A stretch of 64,000 nt of DNA from positions 6,721,501-6,785,500 of the forward strand of contig NZ_JACHMH010000001.1 of NCBI RefSeq assembly GCF_014204915.1, written 5' to 3'. Position 1 is the stretch's first letter; every line of letters starts with the position of its first letter. Shown here piece by piece: positions 32,443 through 41,944 of this stretch. The translations under genes were made by a program, and so were the position numbers. Under the pieces are notes generated by a model. The model did not search any database. It was not told where the DNA came from and worked only from the letters and a program-made list of their open reading frames with translations. Origin of the DNA: Crossiella cryophila. GTDB taxonomy: Bacteria; Actinomycetota; Actinomycetes; Mycobacteriales; Pseudonocardiaceae.

Positions 32443-35400
32443 TCACCCACCGGCCGGCGCCATGACGGCGTCCTCCTGTCCCAGCGGCGTTTCCCGGCCG
32501 CACGCCAGTTCCGCCGCGAAGTCCGCCTCGCCCAGCGCGCCGGCCACCAGCCCACTGATCCGGTCGACATCCTCACGTTCAGCCGGTGGCAGCGGCGCGC
32601 CGACCGACTCCCGGATCGCCGCGGCCATCCCGAGCGACCGGGCCGCCGCGACGAATTCCCCGCCTGCCGCCCGTGCTCCGGCCAGACCTTCCATGGCCAG
32701 CGCGACCGCCCGCGGATCACCGCTGGCCGTGGCCGCGACCAGCCCCGAGCGGTGCCGGGCGAGGGCGGTGGCCGCGTCCCCGCGCAGTTCGGCCACGAAC
32801 CCCAGCTCCGCCAGCACCAGCGCGGTGCCGTGGTCCTGCCCGGCGCGGAGGTGCCAGTCCAGCAGTCCGCGCAGCCACCGCTCGGCCTCGGTCAGCGCGC
32901 CGCGCCGCCGGGCGCCAAGGGCGAGCCCGATCTCGGCGTGGATCCGGCCGGACTCGAAGCCGTGCGTGCGCGCCAGTTCCCTGGCCCGCTCGTGGTGGCT
33001 CCTGGCCGCCTCGTGCTCGCCGCACAGCAGCGCGATCCGGCCCAGCCCACCGAGGCGCTCCCCGGCCTCCAGCCACAGGCCCAGGTCCTCGGCCCAGGCC
33101 AGGCCGTCCGCGTGGCACCGCCGGGCCAGGGCGTAGTCACCGGCGATCTCGGCCAGTTCGGCCCGGGGTCCGGCGGCCAGGGACCGGGCCCAGCCGTCGC
33201 CGGTCCGCGCGGCCAGCTCCGCGCCGAGCCGGGCGTCCCGGCGGGCCTGGTCCAGGTCGCCGAGCAGTAGTCCCACGGCGGCCCTGGTGCCGGCCGCCAC
33301 CGCGTGGCCCCAGTGGTCGCCGCGCTGCTCGAAGGCGGCCAGCGCCGCGCTGAGCGGAGCGGTGCTCCCGGCGAAATCACCGGTGACGTAACGGCAGTAG
33401 CCGAGGAACCAGGCGCCGAACGGATCCGCGGGCACCGGTCCAGGGACCGGGCGGTCGCCGTCGAGCAGCGCGAATCCCTCCGCGCAGGCCAGGATCGACG
33501 GCTCCGGTTCGTCCACAAGGGACAGTGCGGCGGCGAGGTGCCGACGGGCCTCGGACAGTCGTGCGCGCAGGAACCAGTACCAGAGCAGGGCCCGGGCCAC
33601 CTGTAACGCCGCCACCCCGTTGCCCTCGGCCACCGCTCCCTCCAGCGCCCGCCGCAGGTTGGCGCTGTCCAGGTCCAGCCGCCGCAGCCAGTCCCGCTGG
33701 GCCGGGCCGCGCAGCTCGGCGCGTTCGGCCAGGGCCAGGTAGTAGTCGCGGTGGGCGGCCCGCACCTCGGCCAGTTCGCCTGCCTCGGCCAGCCGCTCCA
33801 GGCAGTAGGCGCCGACGGACTCCAGCAGCCGGTACCTCGGACCGTCCACATCGGACACTTCGACCAGGGACCGGTCCACCAGCCTGCCCAGCAGCTCCAG
33901 CACCTCGTCCGGCGCCACCGGGCCGCCAGCGCACACCGCCTCGGCCGCGGCCAGGGTGCAGCCGTCGGCGTGCACGGCCAGTCTGCGCAGCACCACCTGT
34001 TCGGCCGGGGTGAGCAGCTCCCAGGACCAGTCCACCACCGCACGCAGGGTGCGCTGGCGCTGCGGGGCGGCGCGTTCGCCCTGCGCGAGCAGCCGGAACC
34101 GGTCATCCAGCCGGGCCCGCACCTCGCCGACACCGAGCAGTCGCACCCGGGTCGCGGCCAGTTCCAGGGCCAGTGGCAGACCGTCCAGGCGGCGACAGAT
34201 CTCGGCGACCACCTCGGTGTTGTCCGCGCTCAGCGTGAAGCCGGGTTGCCGGTCGGCGGCGCGGGCGACGAAGAGCCGGACCGCGTCCCCGGCGGCCAGC
34301 GGCGGCACCGGCCACACCGTCTCACCGGTGCGGCCCAGCGCCTCCTGGCCGGTGGCCAGCACCCGCACCCTCGGCGCGGCCGCGAGCAGCTCGGCGGTCC
34401 AGGCCGACACCGCCTCGACCACATGCTCGCAGTTGTCCAGCACCAGCAGGATCTCCTTGTCCCGCAACGCCGTCACCACCCAGCCCGCGCCCTGCGCACT
34501 GCCGGGTCCGGCCCGCAGGTCCAGCGCGGCGGCCACCGCCTCGGCGATACCGGCCGCGGTCTGCCCTCGACCCAGCCCGGCCAGTTCGACCAGCCAGACG
34601 CCGTCGGCGAAGGTGGCCTTGACCTGCTCGGCGACCGCCAGCGCGAGCCGGGTCTTGCCCACCCCGCCTGCCCCGGTCAGCGTCACCAGCCGGGACTCGC
34701 CCAGCTGCGCGCCGACCGCGCGGACCGCCTCGGCCCGGCCGAGCAGCCCGGTCAGCGGTGCGGGCAGGTTGCCGCGGGCCGGGGCCGCCGGGGCCGGTGG
34801 TCGCAGCATCGTCCGGTGCAGGTCGAGCAGTTCGGGCCCGGGATCGACGCCGAGCTGCTCGGCGAGTTCCGCGCGCAGCCGCTCGTACCCGGCGAACGCC
34901 TCGCCCTGGCGACCGGCCTGGTGCAGCGCACCCAGGTAGGCAGCCTGCAGACGTTCTCGCAGCGGGTGCGCGGCGGCCAGTTCGGCCAGCTCGGCGGCGA
35001 GCGCGGCCTGCTCACCGAGCAGCAGCCGGGCCCGCGCCCGGTCCTCGATCGCGACCAGGCGCTCCTCCTCCCAGCGGGCGATCGCCGCCTCGGCGAACTC
35101 CTCCCCGGCCAGATCGGCCAGGGCCGCCCCGCGCCAGAGCGCCAGCGCCTGCCCGAGCAGACCGGCGCGATCGGCAGGGTCGGCCGTGCGCCCGGCGGTG
35201 GCGACCAGTGCGCGGAACCGGGTGAGGTCCAGCGCGTCCGGCGCGAGGGTGAGCGCGTACCCGGCGGACTCGCGGACCAGCAGCGGCCGGGTGTCCGGCT
35301 CGGCCTTGGCCAGCAGGCGACGTAACTGGGAGACCTTGGTGTGCAAGGTGTTCGCCGGGTTGCCCGGTGGCTGGTCGCCCCACAGCTCGGCGATGATCCG

Positions 35401-35532
35401 GGCGGGCGGCATCGGCCTGCCCTCCTGCACCAGCAGGACGGCGAGCAGTGCGCGGACCTTGGGTTCCGGGATCCGCACCGGCACGTCCGCCGCCGTCCAC
35501 ACGGCCAGCGGACCCAGTACTCCGAATCGCAC
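32443..35532 (-). CDS. SARP/BTAD-ATPase-TPR transcriptional regulator
   Basis: 1029 residues from GTG 35532 (VRFGVLGPLAVW), where homology to OmpR-like winged helices begins. BTAD to about residue 250 (LHTKVSQLRRLLAKAEPDTRPLLVRESAGYAL). ATPase Walker A TGAGGVGKTRLALAVAEQ and LLVLDNCEHVVEAV (Walker B), with LDGLPLALELAATRVRLL. C-terminal TPR-like region. Divergent from an MFS exporter across a 117-bp gap holding three CGTGCG repeats at 11-bp spacing, a textbook SARP box. It probably activates the exporter. Confidence 0.92.
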   Translation of the reverse strand: MRFGVLGPLAVWTAADVPVRIPEPKVRALLAVLLVQEGRPMPPARIIAELWGDQPPGNPANTLHTKVSQLRRLLAKAEPDTRPLLVRESAGYALTLAPDALDLTRFRALVATAGRTADPADRAGLLGQALALWRGAALADLAGEEFAEAAIARWEEERLVAIEDRARARLLLGEQAALAAELAELAAAHPLRERLQAAYLGALHQAGRQGEAFAGYERLRAELAEQLGVDPGPELLDLHRTMLRPPAPAAPARGNLPAPLTGLLGRAEAVRAVGAQLGESRLVTLTGAGGVGKTRLALAVAEQVKATFADGVWLVELAGLGRGQTAAGIAEAVAAALDLRAGPGSAQGAGWVVTALRDKEILLVLDNCEHVVEAVSAWTAELLAAAPRVRVLATGQEALGRTGETVWPVPPLAAGDAVRLFVARAADRQPGFTLSADNTEVVAEICRRLDGLPLALELAATRVRLLGVGEVRARLDDRFRLLAQGERAAPQRQRTLRAVVDWSWELLTPAEQVVLRRLAVHADGCTLAAAEAVCAGGPVAPDEVLELLGRLVDRSLVEVSDVDGPRYRLLESVGAYCLERLAEAGELAEVRAAHRDYYLALAERAELRGPAQRDWLRRLDLDSANLRRALEGAVAEGNGVAALQVARALLWYWFLRARLSEARRHLAAALSLVDEPEPSILACAEGFALLDGDRPVPGPVPADPFGAWFLGYCRYVTGDFAGSTAPLSAALAAFEQRGDHWGHAVAAGTRAAVGLLLGDLDQARRDARLGAELAARTGDGWARSLAAGPRAELAEIAGDYALARRCHADGLAWAEDLGLWLEAGERLGGLGRIALLCGEHEAARSHHERARELARTHGFESGRIHAEIGLALGARRRGALTEAERWLRGLLDWHLRAGQDHGTALVLAELGFVAELRGDAATALARHRSGLVAATASGDPRAVALAMEGLAGARAAGGEFVAAARSLGMAAAIRESVGAPLPPAEREDVDRISGLVAGALGEADFAAELACGRETPLGQEDAVMAPAGG

Positions 35533-35570
35533 GAACCCGACGCTAGCCCACCCCACCGACACCCCCGCCC

Positions 35571-35598
35571 CGTGCGAACTCCGTGCGGTTTTCGTGCG
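35571..35598. promoter_or_regulatory. SARP box: three direct repeats at 11-bp spacing
   Basis: CGTGCG at 35571-35576, 35582-35587 and 35593-35598, each start 11 bp apart. SARP proteins are known to bind heptamer direct repeats with one-helical-turn spacing just upstream of the -10 region of target promoters. The box lies between the divergent SARP and MFS genes, 52 bp before the MFS GTG. Confidence 0.75.
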
Positions 35599-35649
35599 CC
35601 GCCCCCGGCAGCCTGATCCCCGACACCCACTCCCACCCGCCGAGGACCC

Positions 35650-37152
35650 GTGCACACCACAACCGCAACCACACCCAGGGCCGGCCTGCGTGACTGGCTC
35701 GGCCTGGCCGTGCTGGCCCTGCCCACCCTGCTGCTGGCCATGGACGCCACCGTGCTCTACCTGGCCCTGCCCCAGCTCGGCGCCGACTTACGCCCCACCA
35801 GCACCGAACTGCTCTGGATCGTGGACAGCTACGGCTTCATGATCGCCGGCTTCCTGGTCACCATGGGCACCCTCGGCGACCGCGTCGGCAGGCGCCGCCT
35901 GCTGCTGATCGGCGCCGCGGCCTTCGGCCTGGCCTCGGTCGCCGCCGCGTACGCGAGCAGTCCGGCCGTGCTCATCGCCGCCAGGGCGCTGCTCGGCATC
36001 GCGGGCGCCACCCTGATGCCCTCCACCCTGGCCCTGCTCAGCACCATGTTCGTCAACCCGCGCCAGCGCGCCACCGCCATCGGGGTCTGGGCCACCTGCT
36101 TCTCCGCTGGCATCGCGCTCGGCCCGATCCTGGGCGGCCTGTTACTCCAGTGGTACTGGTGGGGCTCGGTCTTCCTGGCCGGTGTGCCGGTGATGCTCCT
36201 GCTCCTGCTCACCGGCCCGTTCCTGCTCCCGGAACACCGGTCCGCCCGCACCCAGTCGGGCCGGATCGACCTGGCCAGCATCCTGCTGTCGCTGGCCGCG
36301 ATCCTGCCGCTGATCTACGGCATCAAGGACCTCGCCCGCGGCGGCGACCTCACCCGGAGCCTGCCCGCACTGGCCGTCGGTGTGCTGTGCGCGGTGCTGT
36401 TCATCCGCCGCCAGCGCCGCCTGCCCGACCCACTGCTCGACCTGACCCTGTTCCGCACCAGGACGTTCACCGCCGCCCTGGTGGTGCTGATGGTCGGCAT
36501 CGGCGTGGTCGGCGCGGTCTATCTGTTCCTGTCCCAGTACCTGCAACTGGTCCAGTCCCTGTCCCCGCTCACCGCCGGACTGTGGCTGCTACCCGCCGCC
36601 GGCGCCATGATCGTCGCCTCCCTGCTCACCCCGGCCCTGGCCCGCCGCTTCCCACCCGGCCGGATCCTGGCCCTCGCATTGGGGGTGGCCGCCCTCGGCT
36701 ACCTGTTACTGGCCTTCGTCCACCCGGTATCCGGCCTGCCCCTCCTGATCACCGGCTTCGTCCTGGTCTACCTCGGCAACGGCCCACTGATGGCCCTCGG
36801 CCCAGACCTGATCGTCGGCAACGCACCGGTCGACCAGGCAGGCTCAGCCGCCGCAATGTCCGAGACCAGCATGGAGTTCGGCATCGCCGCCGGCGTCGGT
36901 GTCCTGGGCAGCATCGGCACCGCCGTCTACCGCGCCGGTCTCCCCCAGGACACCCCCGGCCTGGCCAGGGACACCCTCTCCGGCGCCCTCACCACCGCCG
37001 CCCAACTCCCCCCGGAGGCCGCCACCGCACTGCTCACCACCGCCAGATCCGCCTTCACCACCGCCCTGAACACCCTGGGCGGACTCAGCGCGGTCCTGCT
37101 GATCATGATGGCCGCGGTCGTCCTACTCCTGTTCCGCAAATCCCCGCCCTGA
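35650..37152 (+). CDS. MFS drug exporter, DHA2 (14-TMS, EmrB/QacA) family
   Basis: 500 residues from GTG 35650 with GAGGA upstream. First helices contain LLAMDATVLYLALPQLGADL and motif A GTLGDRVGRRRLLLIG. Motif C lies in FSAGIALGPILGGLLLQWYWWGSVFLAGVP. About 14 hydrophobic segments in all. It exports small toxic or antibiotic molecules using the proton gradient. Regulated by the divergent SARP gene, judged by the box between them. Seven bp separate its stop from the convergent CadD-like gene. Confidence 0.93.
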   Translation: MHTTTATTPRAGLRDWLGLAVLALPTLLLAMDATVLYLALPQLGADLRPTSTELLWIVDSYGFMIAGFLVTMGTLGDRVGRRRLLLIGAAAFGLASVAAAYASSPAVLIAARALLGIAGATLMPSTLALLSTMFVNPRQRATAIGVWATCFSAGIALGPILGGLLLQWYWWGSVFLAGVPVMLLLLLTGPFLLPEHRSARTQSGRIDLASILLSLAAILPLIYGIKDLARGGDLTRSLPALAVGVLCAVLFIRRQRRLPDPLLDLTLFRTRTFTAALVVLMVGIGVVGAVYLFLSQYLQLVQSLSPLTAGLWLLPAAGAMIVASLLTPALARRFPPGRILALALGVAALGYLLLAFVHPVSGLPLLITGFVLVYLGNGPLMALGPDLIVGNAPVDQAGSAAAMSETSMEFGIAAGVGVLGSIGTAVYRAGLPQDTPGLARDTLSGALTTAAQLPPEAATALLTTARSAFTTALNTLGGLSAVLLIMMAAVVLLLFRKSPP

Positions 37153-37158
37153 CCAGAC

Positions 37159-37755
37159 TCAGAGCCCGAACGCACCGCCCTCGACCAGGATCAGCAGCCC
37201 AATCCCGATCAGCACCACCGGCAACACCACATGCCCCCACCGAGCCAGGGCCCTGGCGATCAACGGCCGGGTGGCGAAGTACCGCCCCAGCACACACCAC
37301 ACCCCGACCAGAAGGAGGAAGACGACCGTGTAGACAATCAGCCCGGTGGTCCCGGCGCCGGCGAACACCGGCACGTACACGCCGATGTTGTCCCCACCAT
37401 TGGCGAAGGTGACCGCGGCGACCGCCACTACCGTGGGCCCCCCTCCCGGCACCTCCGGTTCATCGTCCGCCCCACCGGACCGGCGTTCCCGCCACGCCTG
37501 CCAGCCCGCGCGCAGCCCCAGCAACAACGGCAACAGCCCGAGGTAGGGAATCACCGGCGCTGGCAACAACCCAGCCCCCAGGGCGCCAACGATCGAGGCG
37601 GCCAGGATCCCCACGAAGCCCAGGTACTGACCGGCGACCACCCGCAGCACCGCACCCCGGCCACCGGCGGCCTGACCGAAGAACAGGGCGAGCAGCACGA
37701 TGTCGTCCACATTGGTCACCACGAACATGACCACCGCCTGCCCGAGCAACCCCAT
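37159..37755 (-). CDS. CadD-family cadmium/cation resistance transporter
   Basis: 198 residues, about six membrane segments. The family's repeated motif is present twice: NVDDIVLLALFFGQA near the N-terminus and NGGDNIGVYVPVF in the middle, with a charged loop (about 80-110) between. These proteins export Cd2+ or related substrates, or act as LysE-like permeases. Directly next to a decayed insertion element. Confidence 0.88.
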   Translation of the reverse strand: MGLLGQAVVMFVVTNVDDIVLLALFFGQAAGGRGAVLRVVAGQYLGFVGILAASIVGALGAGLLPAPVIPYLGLLPLLLGLRAGWQAWRERRSGGADDEPEVPGGGPTVVAVAAVTFANGGDNIGVYVPVFAGAGTTGLIVYTVVFLLLVGVWCVLGRYFATRPLIARALARWGHVVLPVVLIGIGLLILVEGGAFGL

Positions 37756-37774
37756 CCCCCGCCCTCCCAGAGCG

Positions 37775-38610
37775 TGTCCGCAACAGTCAGATGAGGAGTA
37801 TGAACAACTCGATCATGGCACGGCAGGACAGGGCGATCTTGTCGTGGCAGGTGGCGATGGTCCAGAACTGCTTCAGCCGGTTGAAGCAGCACTCAACCAC
37901 GTTGCGCCGCCGATAGATCACCGACTCGGATACCGGCAGTCTGCCACCGGATCGGCCGTGGCGGTGCCGATTGGCCTGCTGATCGCGGCGCTTGGGGACG
38001 GTGACTGCGATCCGGCCTCGCCGCGGGTAGGCCCGGATCCCCGGGGCGAGTGGCCCTTGTCCGCGAGCACCCACACCGGGCGACTCACCGGCCGGACAGG
38101 GCCGGTGTGGCGGGAACCACCGACAGTGGGCGGCCGTGACCGTCACAGACCAGGTGGCTCTTGGTACTCAGTCCGCCCAGGTACCGTCCGAGGGCATGAT
38201 CATCTGGTTCGGTGTGCCCGTCGCGGGGTTGCCGGGCCCCCAGGGAGGCGGTGCCGGTGTGGCGGGCTCCGGCGGCGTGCTGGTGGGCGTGCACGATGCT
38301 GGAGTCCACCGAGACTTCACGGTCGAGTTCGTCGATGGCTTCGGCCACGACCTGGACCTGGGCGACCAGGGCGGTCAGAGTGCCGTTGCGGGACCAGTGC
38401 CAGAACCGGTCGCAGGCGGTTTTCCAGGGACCGCAACGCCAGGGCAGATCCCGACCCTGGTTCCGGCGGCGGGCGGCAACGGCTGGACCACCTGCCACTG
38501 CTCATCGGTCAGCTCCTGCCCGCGCACCACAACCGAAGACCAAACCAGACCACCCCACCCCCCGGTGAGGACCCGTCCTCCGAGCCCGCCCGAACCGATC
38601 TTTAGTGGGA
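37775..38610 (-). mobile_element. decayed IS5-type insertion sequence
   Basis: The minus strand encodes pieces of an IS5-family transposase in at least three frames. ELTDEQWQVVQPL is the N-terminus. Next come RDLPWRCGPWKTACDRFWHWSRNGTL...DREVSVDSSIVHAHQHAAGA (first catalytic Asp), then SHLVCDGHGRPLSVV, VWVLADKGHSPRG (second Asp) in another frame. The last piece is RRNVVECCFNRLKQFWTIATCHDKIALSCRAMIEL with the catalytic Glu. Parts are deleted (after GHGRPLSVV and near the N-terminus). I could not find matching terminal inverted repeats, so ends are approximate. Confidence 0.75.
37787..38555 (-). pseudogene. IS5-family transposase, frameshifted and partly deleted
   Basis: Two main open pieces: 38085-38498 (N-terminal/central) and 37787-38146 (C-terminal), overlapping in different frames. 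The C-terminal piece resumes after a gap at IRAYPRRGRIAVTVPKRRDQQANR. More than one frame change and missing segments rule out a simple programmed frameshift, so it is inactive. All three DDE residues are still recognisable but not in one frame. Confidence 0.75.
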
Positions 38611-38717
38611 GGTAAGCGATTGTCCATCGCGTCTCAGTAGCTTCCGGTGCTGGGGGAAGGTCCTTGCACGGCCACCCGCAGTCCGCACGTCAGACCCGGT
38701 AGCCGTTGGGATGAATA

Positions 38718-40343
38718 GTGTCTTCGCCGCACCTTGAGCGCGCCCTGGAACAGGATCGCGCGCTCGCACGGGAAATCGCCACCCTGGAGATCGCCTTCAC
38801 TGGCCGCGCCGCGCGGTTGCGGTGGCTGGCGCCGGTGCTGGAGGTCGTTGTCGCGTTGCTCGCGCTGACGATCCTGCTGGCCTGGAGCGGCACCGTCGAT
38901 GTTGATCCGCTGGACCGGCTCGGCCAGGTCAGCGGCCTGGCCGGGCTGCAGATCCGGTTCGCGGTGCTGGGTCTGGCGGTCATCGCCGGGCTGGTGCTGG
39001 CCGCCCGGCTGCGCACTGGCACCGAACTGGCCGGGCGGCTCACCGCGGCGGCCGTCGCCGGGCTCGCCGGTGGCCTGGTCGGCGGCGGGGTGCTGGTCGG
39101 TCTGCGCGGCACGGCCTGGGCGCTCAACGCCAACCACGGCGACTCCGGGGTGCTGATCCGCTGGGCCGAGGGCCTGCTCCGCGGCGAGGTCATGCCGAGC
39201 AACTACCCGCCGCTGTCGGTCTACGCCCTCGCGGGCTGGACCTGGCTGACCGGTGAACCGGCCGGGTTCGCCTTGCAGGACGTGCAGATCATCGGCGTCT
39301 CACTGTTCGCGCCGCTGGCCTACCTGGCTTGGCGGCTGGTGCTGCGGCCCGGCTGGGCGCTCGGGATCGGTGTGGTCTCCACGCTGCCGCTGATCGACCC
39401 GTACAAGCCCTACGCCAACCTGGTGCTGGTGGTCTTCCTGCCGGTGCTGATCCGGTTCCTGCGCACCCTGCGCCGGGCCGACCGGGCGAGCTACCGCGGG
39501 CTACTACTCGGCGGCGCGGCCTTCGGGATCGGCTTCGGGGTGCTGTTCCTGACCTACTCCGGCTGGTACGTCTGGTCCGCCCCTGGCGCGGTGCTCACCC
39601 TGCTGCTGCTCTTCCCGTGGAAAACGGCCCCCGGCAAGGGACTGGCGTTCGTCGGCGCCACCCTCGTCACGTTCGTCCTGGTCAGCCTGCGTCACCTGGA
39701 CGGCCTGCTGAGCGGCGCCGGCACTACCAAGGACCAGTACTTCTACTTCGACGTGCTCACCGACCCGGCCTACTTCGCGATGTGGCTGGGCGACAAACCG
39801 GGCCGGATCACCAGCTGGCCGCCGGCCGGCGAACTCGGCGGCGTCGGCCTGTTCACCATCGTGCTGATCACCGGCCTGGCCCTGGCGCTGGCATTGGGCC
39901 TGCGCCGCACCGCGGTGCTCACCGTGGTCGCCTGCCTGACCGGAACCTGGTTGCTGCGCTTCTACTTCGCCAGCCGGATGTACGCCGAGAACGCCGTCCA
40001 GCTCTACCCGCGCACGGTCGCCGAGATCCTGTACTGCCTGCTGGTGCTCACCGGCTACGCGGTCTTCCTGGCCGTGGAACGCTTCGGCGTGCCGCGACCG
40101 CGATTCGTGCTGCCGGCCAGGGTCGGTCTGCTGGCGGCCATGCTGTTGCTGCTCGGCTCGGCCGGCTCGGCCATCGCGGACCGGCACCTGCCGCGCAACG
40201 ACAACTCGGCCGGATCGCTGGCCTGGGTGTCGCAGGTGAACCGGATGCCGGACGGGAGCTGCTCGCGGTACGTGCCGGACAACGCCTGCGTCACCGACGC
40301 GGAGAAGCTGTTCGAGGTGAAGATCCCGCCACGGCAACGCTGA
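38718..40343 (+). CDS. AftA-like GT-C arabinofuranosyltransferase
   Basis: 541 residues from GTG 38718, with about 11-13 hydrophobic segments. The loop after the first helices holds NANHGDSGVLIRWAEGLLRG and SNYPPLSVYALAGW, the pattern of AftA/Emb-type enzymes with acidic residues in the first large loop. A second loop has KDQYFYFDVLTDPAYF. The short C-terminal tail carries SCSRYVPDNACVTD, a likely disulfide outside the cell. The family adds the first arabinofuranose to galactan in the arabinogalactan cell wall, using decaprenyl-phospho-arabinose. Assignment as AftA-like is from motif order; exact linkage is unproven. Confidence 0.72.
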   Translation: MSSPHLERALEQDRALAREIATLEIAFTGRAARLRWLAPVLEVVVALLALTILLAWSGTVDVDPLDRLGQVSGLAGLQIRFAVLGLAVIAGLVLAARLRTGTELAGRLTAAAVAGLAGGLVGGGVLVGLRGTAWALNANHGDSGVLIRWAEGLLRGEVMPSNYPPLSVYALAGWTWLTGEPAGFALQDVQIIGVSLFAPLAYLAWRLVLRPGWALGIGVVSTLPLIDPYKPYANLVLVVFLPVLIRFLRTLRRADRASYRGLLLGGAAFGIGFGVLFLTYSGWYVWSAPGAVLTLLLLFPWKTAPGKGLAFVGATLVTFVLVSLRHLDGLLSGAGTTKDQYFYFDVLTDPAYFAMWLGDKPGRITSWPPAGELGGVGLFTIVLITGLALALALGLRRTAVLTVVACLTGTWLLRFYFASRMYAENAVQLYPRTVAEILYCLLVLTGYAVFLAVERFGVPRPRFVLPARVGLLAAMLLLLGSAGSAIADRHLPRNDNSAGSLAWVSQVNRMPDGSCSRYVPDNACVTDAEKLFEVKIPPRQR

Positions 40344-40362
40344 TCGGGCAGACTGCCCGACC

Positions 40363-40962
40363 ATGCCCGCCGACGATCTGGACACGGTCACCACACATGT
40401 GGTGGCCGTACTCGCCCCCGCCACCGACCGCGACTGGTCCGCAGTGCCCGGCACCGGGGACTGGACCGCCCGGCACACCGCCGAACACCTCGGCGACTGC
40501 CTGCTTTCCTATGCGGCCCAACTGGTTGCCCGGCCCGCGGACCGCTACGTCCGGTTCGAGGCGTGCGCGGACAAGGACGCCACCGCCGCCGAACTGCTGG
40601 AGTTCGCGATGACCGGCAGCCGGTTGCTGGCCGCCGCCGTGCGCACCACGCCACCGGCGACCCGGGCCTACCACCCGACCGGACTGGCCGATCCGGCCGG
40701 ATTCGCCGGGATGGGCTGCGTGGAGATGCTGGTGCACGGGCACGATCTGGCCACCGGACTCGGGCTGGCACTGGATCCACCGCGGGCGGTGTGCAAACGG
40801 GTGCTGACCCGGATGTTCCCGCACACCACGGCGCAACTCACCGGGCTGGACCCGTGGCGGGTGCTGCTGTGGGCTACCGACCGGGGCAGCCTGCCCGACC
40901 AGCCGAAACAGGCCGGCTGGCGGTGGCGGGGCGCGCCGCCGGAGCAGCCGGGCACGGGCTGA
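40363..40962 (+). CDS. maleylpyruvate-isomerase/DinB-like (mycothiol-dependent) protein
   Basis: 199 residues. Four-helix DinB/MDMPI fold: WTARHTAEHLGDCLLSYAAQL supplies metal-binding His/Glu, and GMGCVEMLVHGHDLATGLGLALDPP supplies the second His pair. Such proteins use mycothiol in actinobacteria or bind metals for small-molecule chemistry. Follows the GT-C gene by 19 bp but has no evident functional link to it. Confidence 0.85.
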   Translation: MPADDLDTVTTHVVAVLAPATDRDWSAVPGTGDWTARHTAEHLGDCLLSYAAQLVARPADRYVRFEACADKDATAAELLEFAMTGSRLLAAAVRTTPPATRAYHPTGLADPAGFAGMGCVEMLVHGHDLATGLGLALDPPRAVCKRVLTRMFPHTTAQLTGLDPWRVLLWATDRGSLPDQPKQAGWRWRGAPPEQPGTG

Positions 40963-41057
40963 GGGGGCGTTGGGCCGGATGGAGTCACTTGGCTGCGCTC
41001 CCCGTTTCCAACGTTGTAAACCGGGCAGGCAAGCACATCGACTTTGGGGGGAAGCCC

Positions 41058-41756
41058 ATGCGCCCTGCGGTAATGACCCGCGCCGTCAGCCCTGGCCGCA
41101 CCGAACCCGCCGCCCTGCACCTGGCAGGCCGACCCGCTCACCGCCCCACCCGGGGTGAACTCGCGGGACCTGCTGCTGATGACCACCGACAGGGCCGCAC
41201 AGCGGGGACATGCAGCTGGTCCGCTGGTGGGACCTACCGGCAGCTCATCCCGCCCGCCGGAGTCAAGGTGGGTGACGCGGTGGCCATCAACAACCGCGGT
41301 GACATGCTCGCCTCCGGCGGCGGTGGCTGGATCCTGTGGCCGGGCAACGGTTCCGCGCCGATCACCCACACCAACCCGCAGTACGGCGCGACCCGGCCGA
41401 TCGACCTCGACGAGGACGGCACCGTGCTGATGGCCGTGCGCCGGATCAGCAACGGCAAGGTGCTCGGGCAGAACCCCTCCGGCGACTTCAACAGCTGGGT
41501 ATGGGACACCCACTCCGGCCAGGTCACGCCGCTGACCCCCAGGGGCAGCGTCGACCTGATCAACCAGCAGGGCCTGCTCGCCGGGAGGAACGCCGAATCC
41601 GGTTTCCGGCCCGCCCTGTGGCAGGGCACCACCCTGCTCACCAATCTGCCGGACGCCCCCGGCGGCACCCCCTGGACAGTGCAGGTGCTCGGCGACGACA
41701 ACACCATCGCCGGCGCCTCGGGGCCGGATCGGAAGTACCGCTGGAGCTGCCGCTGA
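41058..41756 (+). pseudogene. secreted HAF-repeat-like protein, frame-damaged N-terminal part
   Basis: From ATG 41058 the frame is open to 41756. The C-terminal two thirds look like a secreted HAF/beta-propeller-type protein (AVAINNRGDMLASGGGGWILWPGNG ... INQQGLLAGRNAESGFRPALWQG). The N-terminal part does not fit this frame. The +1 frame carries SALAAPNPPPCTWQADPLTAPP then SRDLLLMTTD, and a short +2 stretch has DMQLVRWWD before frame 0 resumes at GTYRQLIPP. Two or three compensating frame changes, and loss of most of a signal peptide, best explain this. No function remains likely. Confidence 0.6.
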
Positions 41757-41841
41757 GCACGGACCGGGGGCACCGGGCGCGCAAGCCTGATCGGCCCACC
41801 GCCCGGTGAACGTCAGTTGATCAGTCCGGGAACCTTCGAGT

Positions 41842-41867
41842 GGCCGGGCGGTGACCGCCGCCCGGCC
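41842..41867 (+). terminator. hairpin before NPP1 gene
   Basis: GGCCGGGCGG (41842-41851) pairs with CCGCCCGGCC (41858-41867) across a 6-nt loop, about 85 bp past the previous stop. Confidence 0.55.
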
Positions 41868-41944
41868 CTTGACGGACCGGCGGGTGCGCACTGAACCATG
41901 GTCAACGACAACAGCCGCCGCCCCCACCGGTCCGGGAGGTCCCC

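Noticed and set aside
37787..38498. Programmed -1 frameshift transposase
   Set aside because: Segments are missing and at least three frames are needed, so it is decay rather than programmed shifting.
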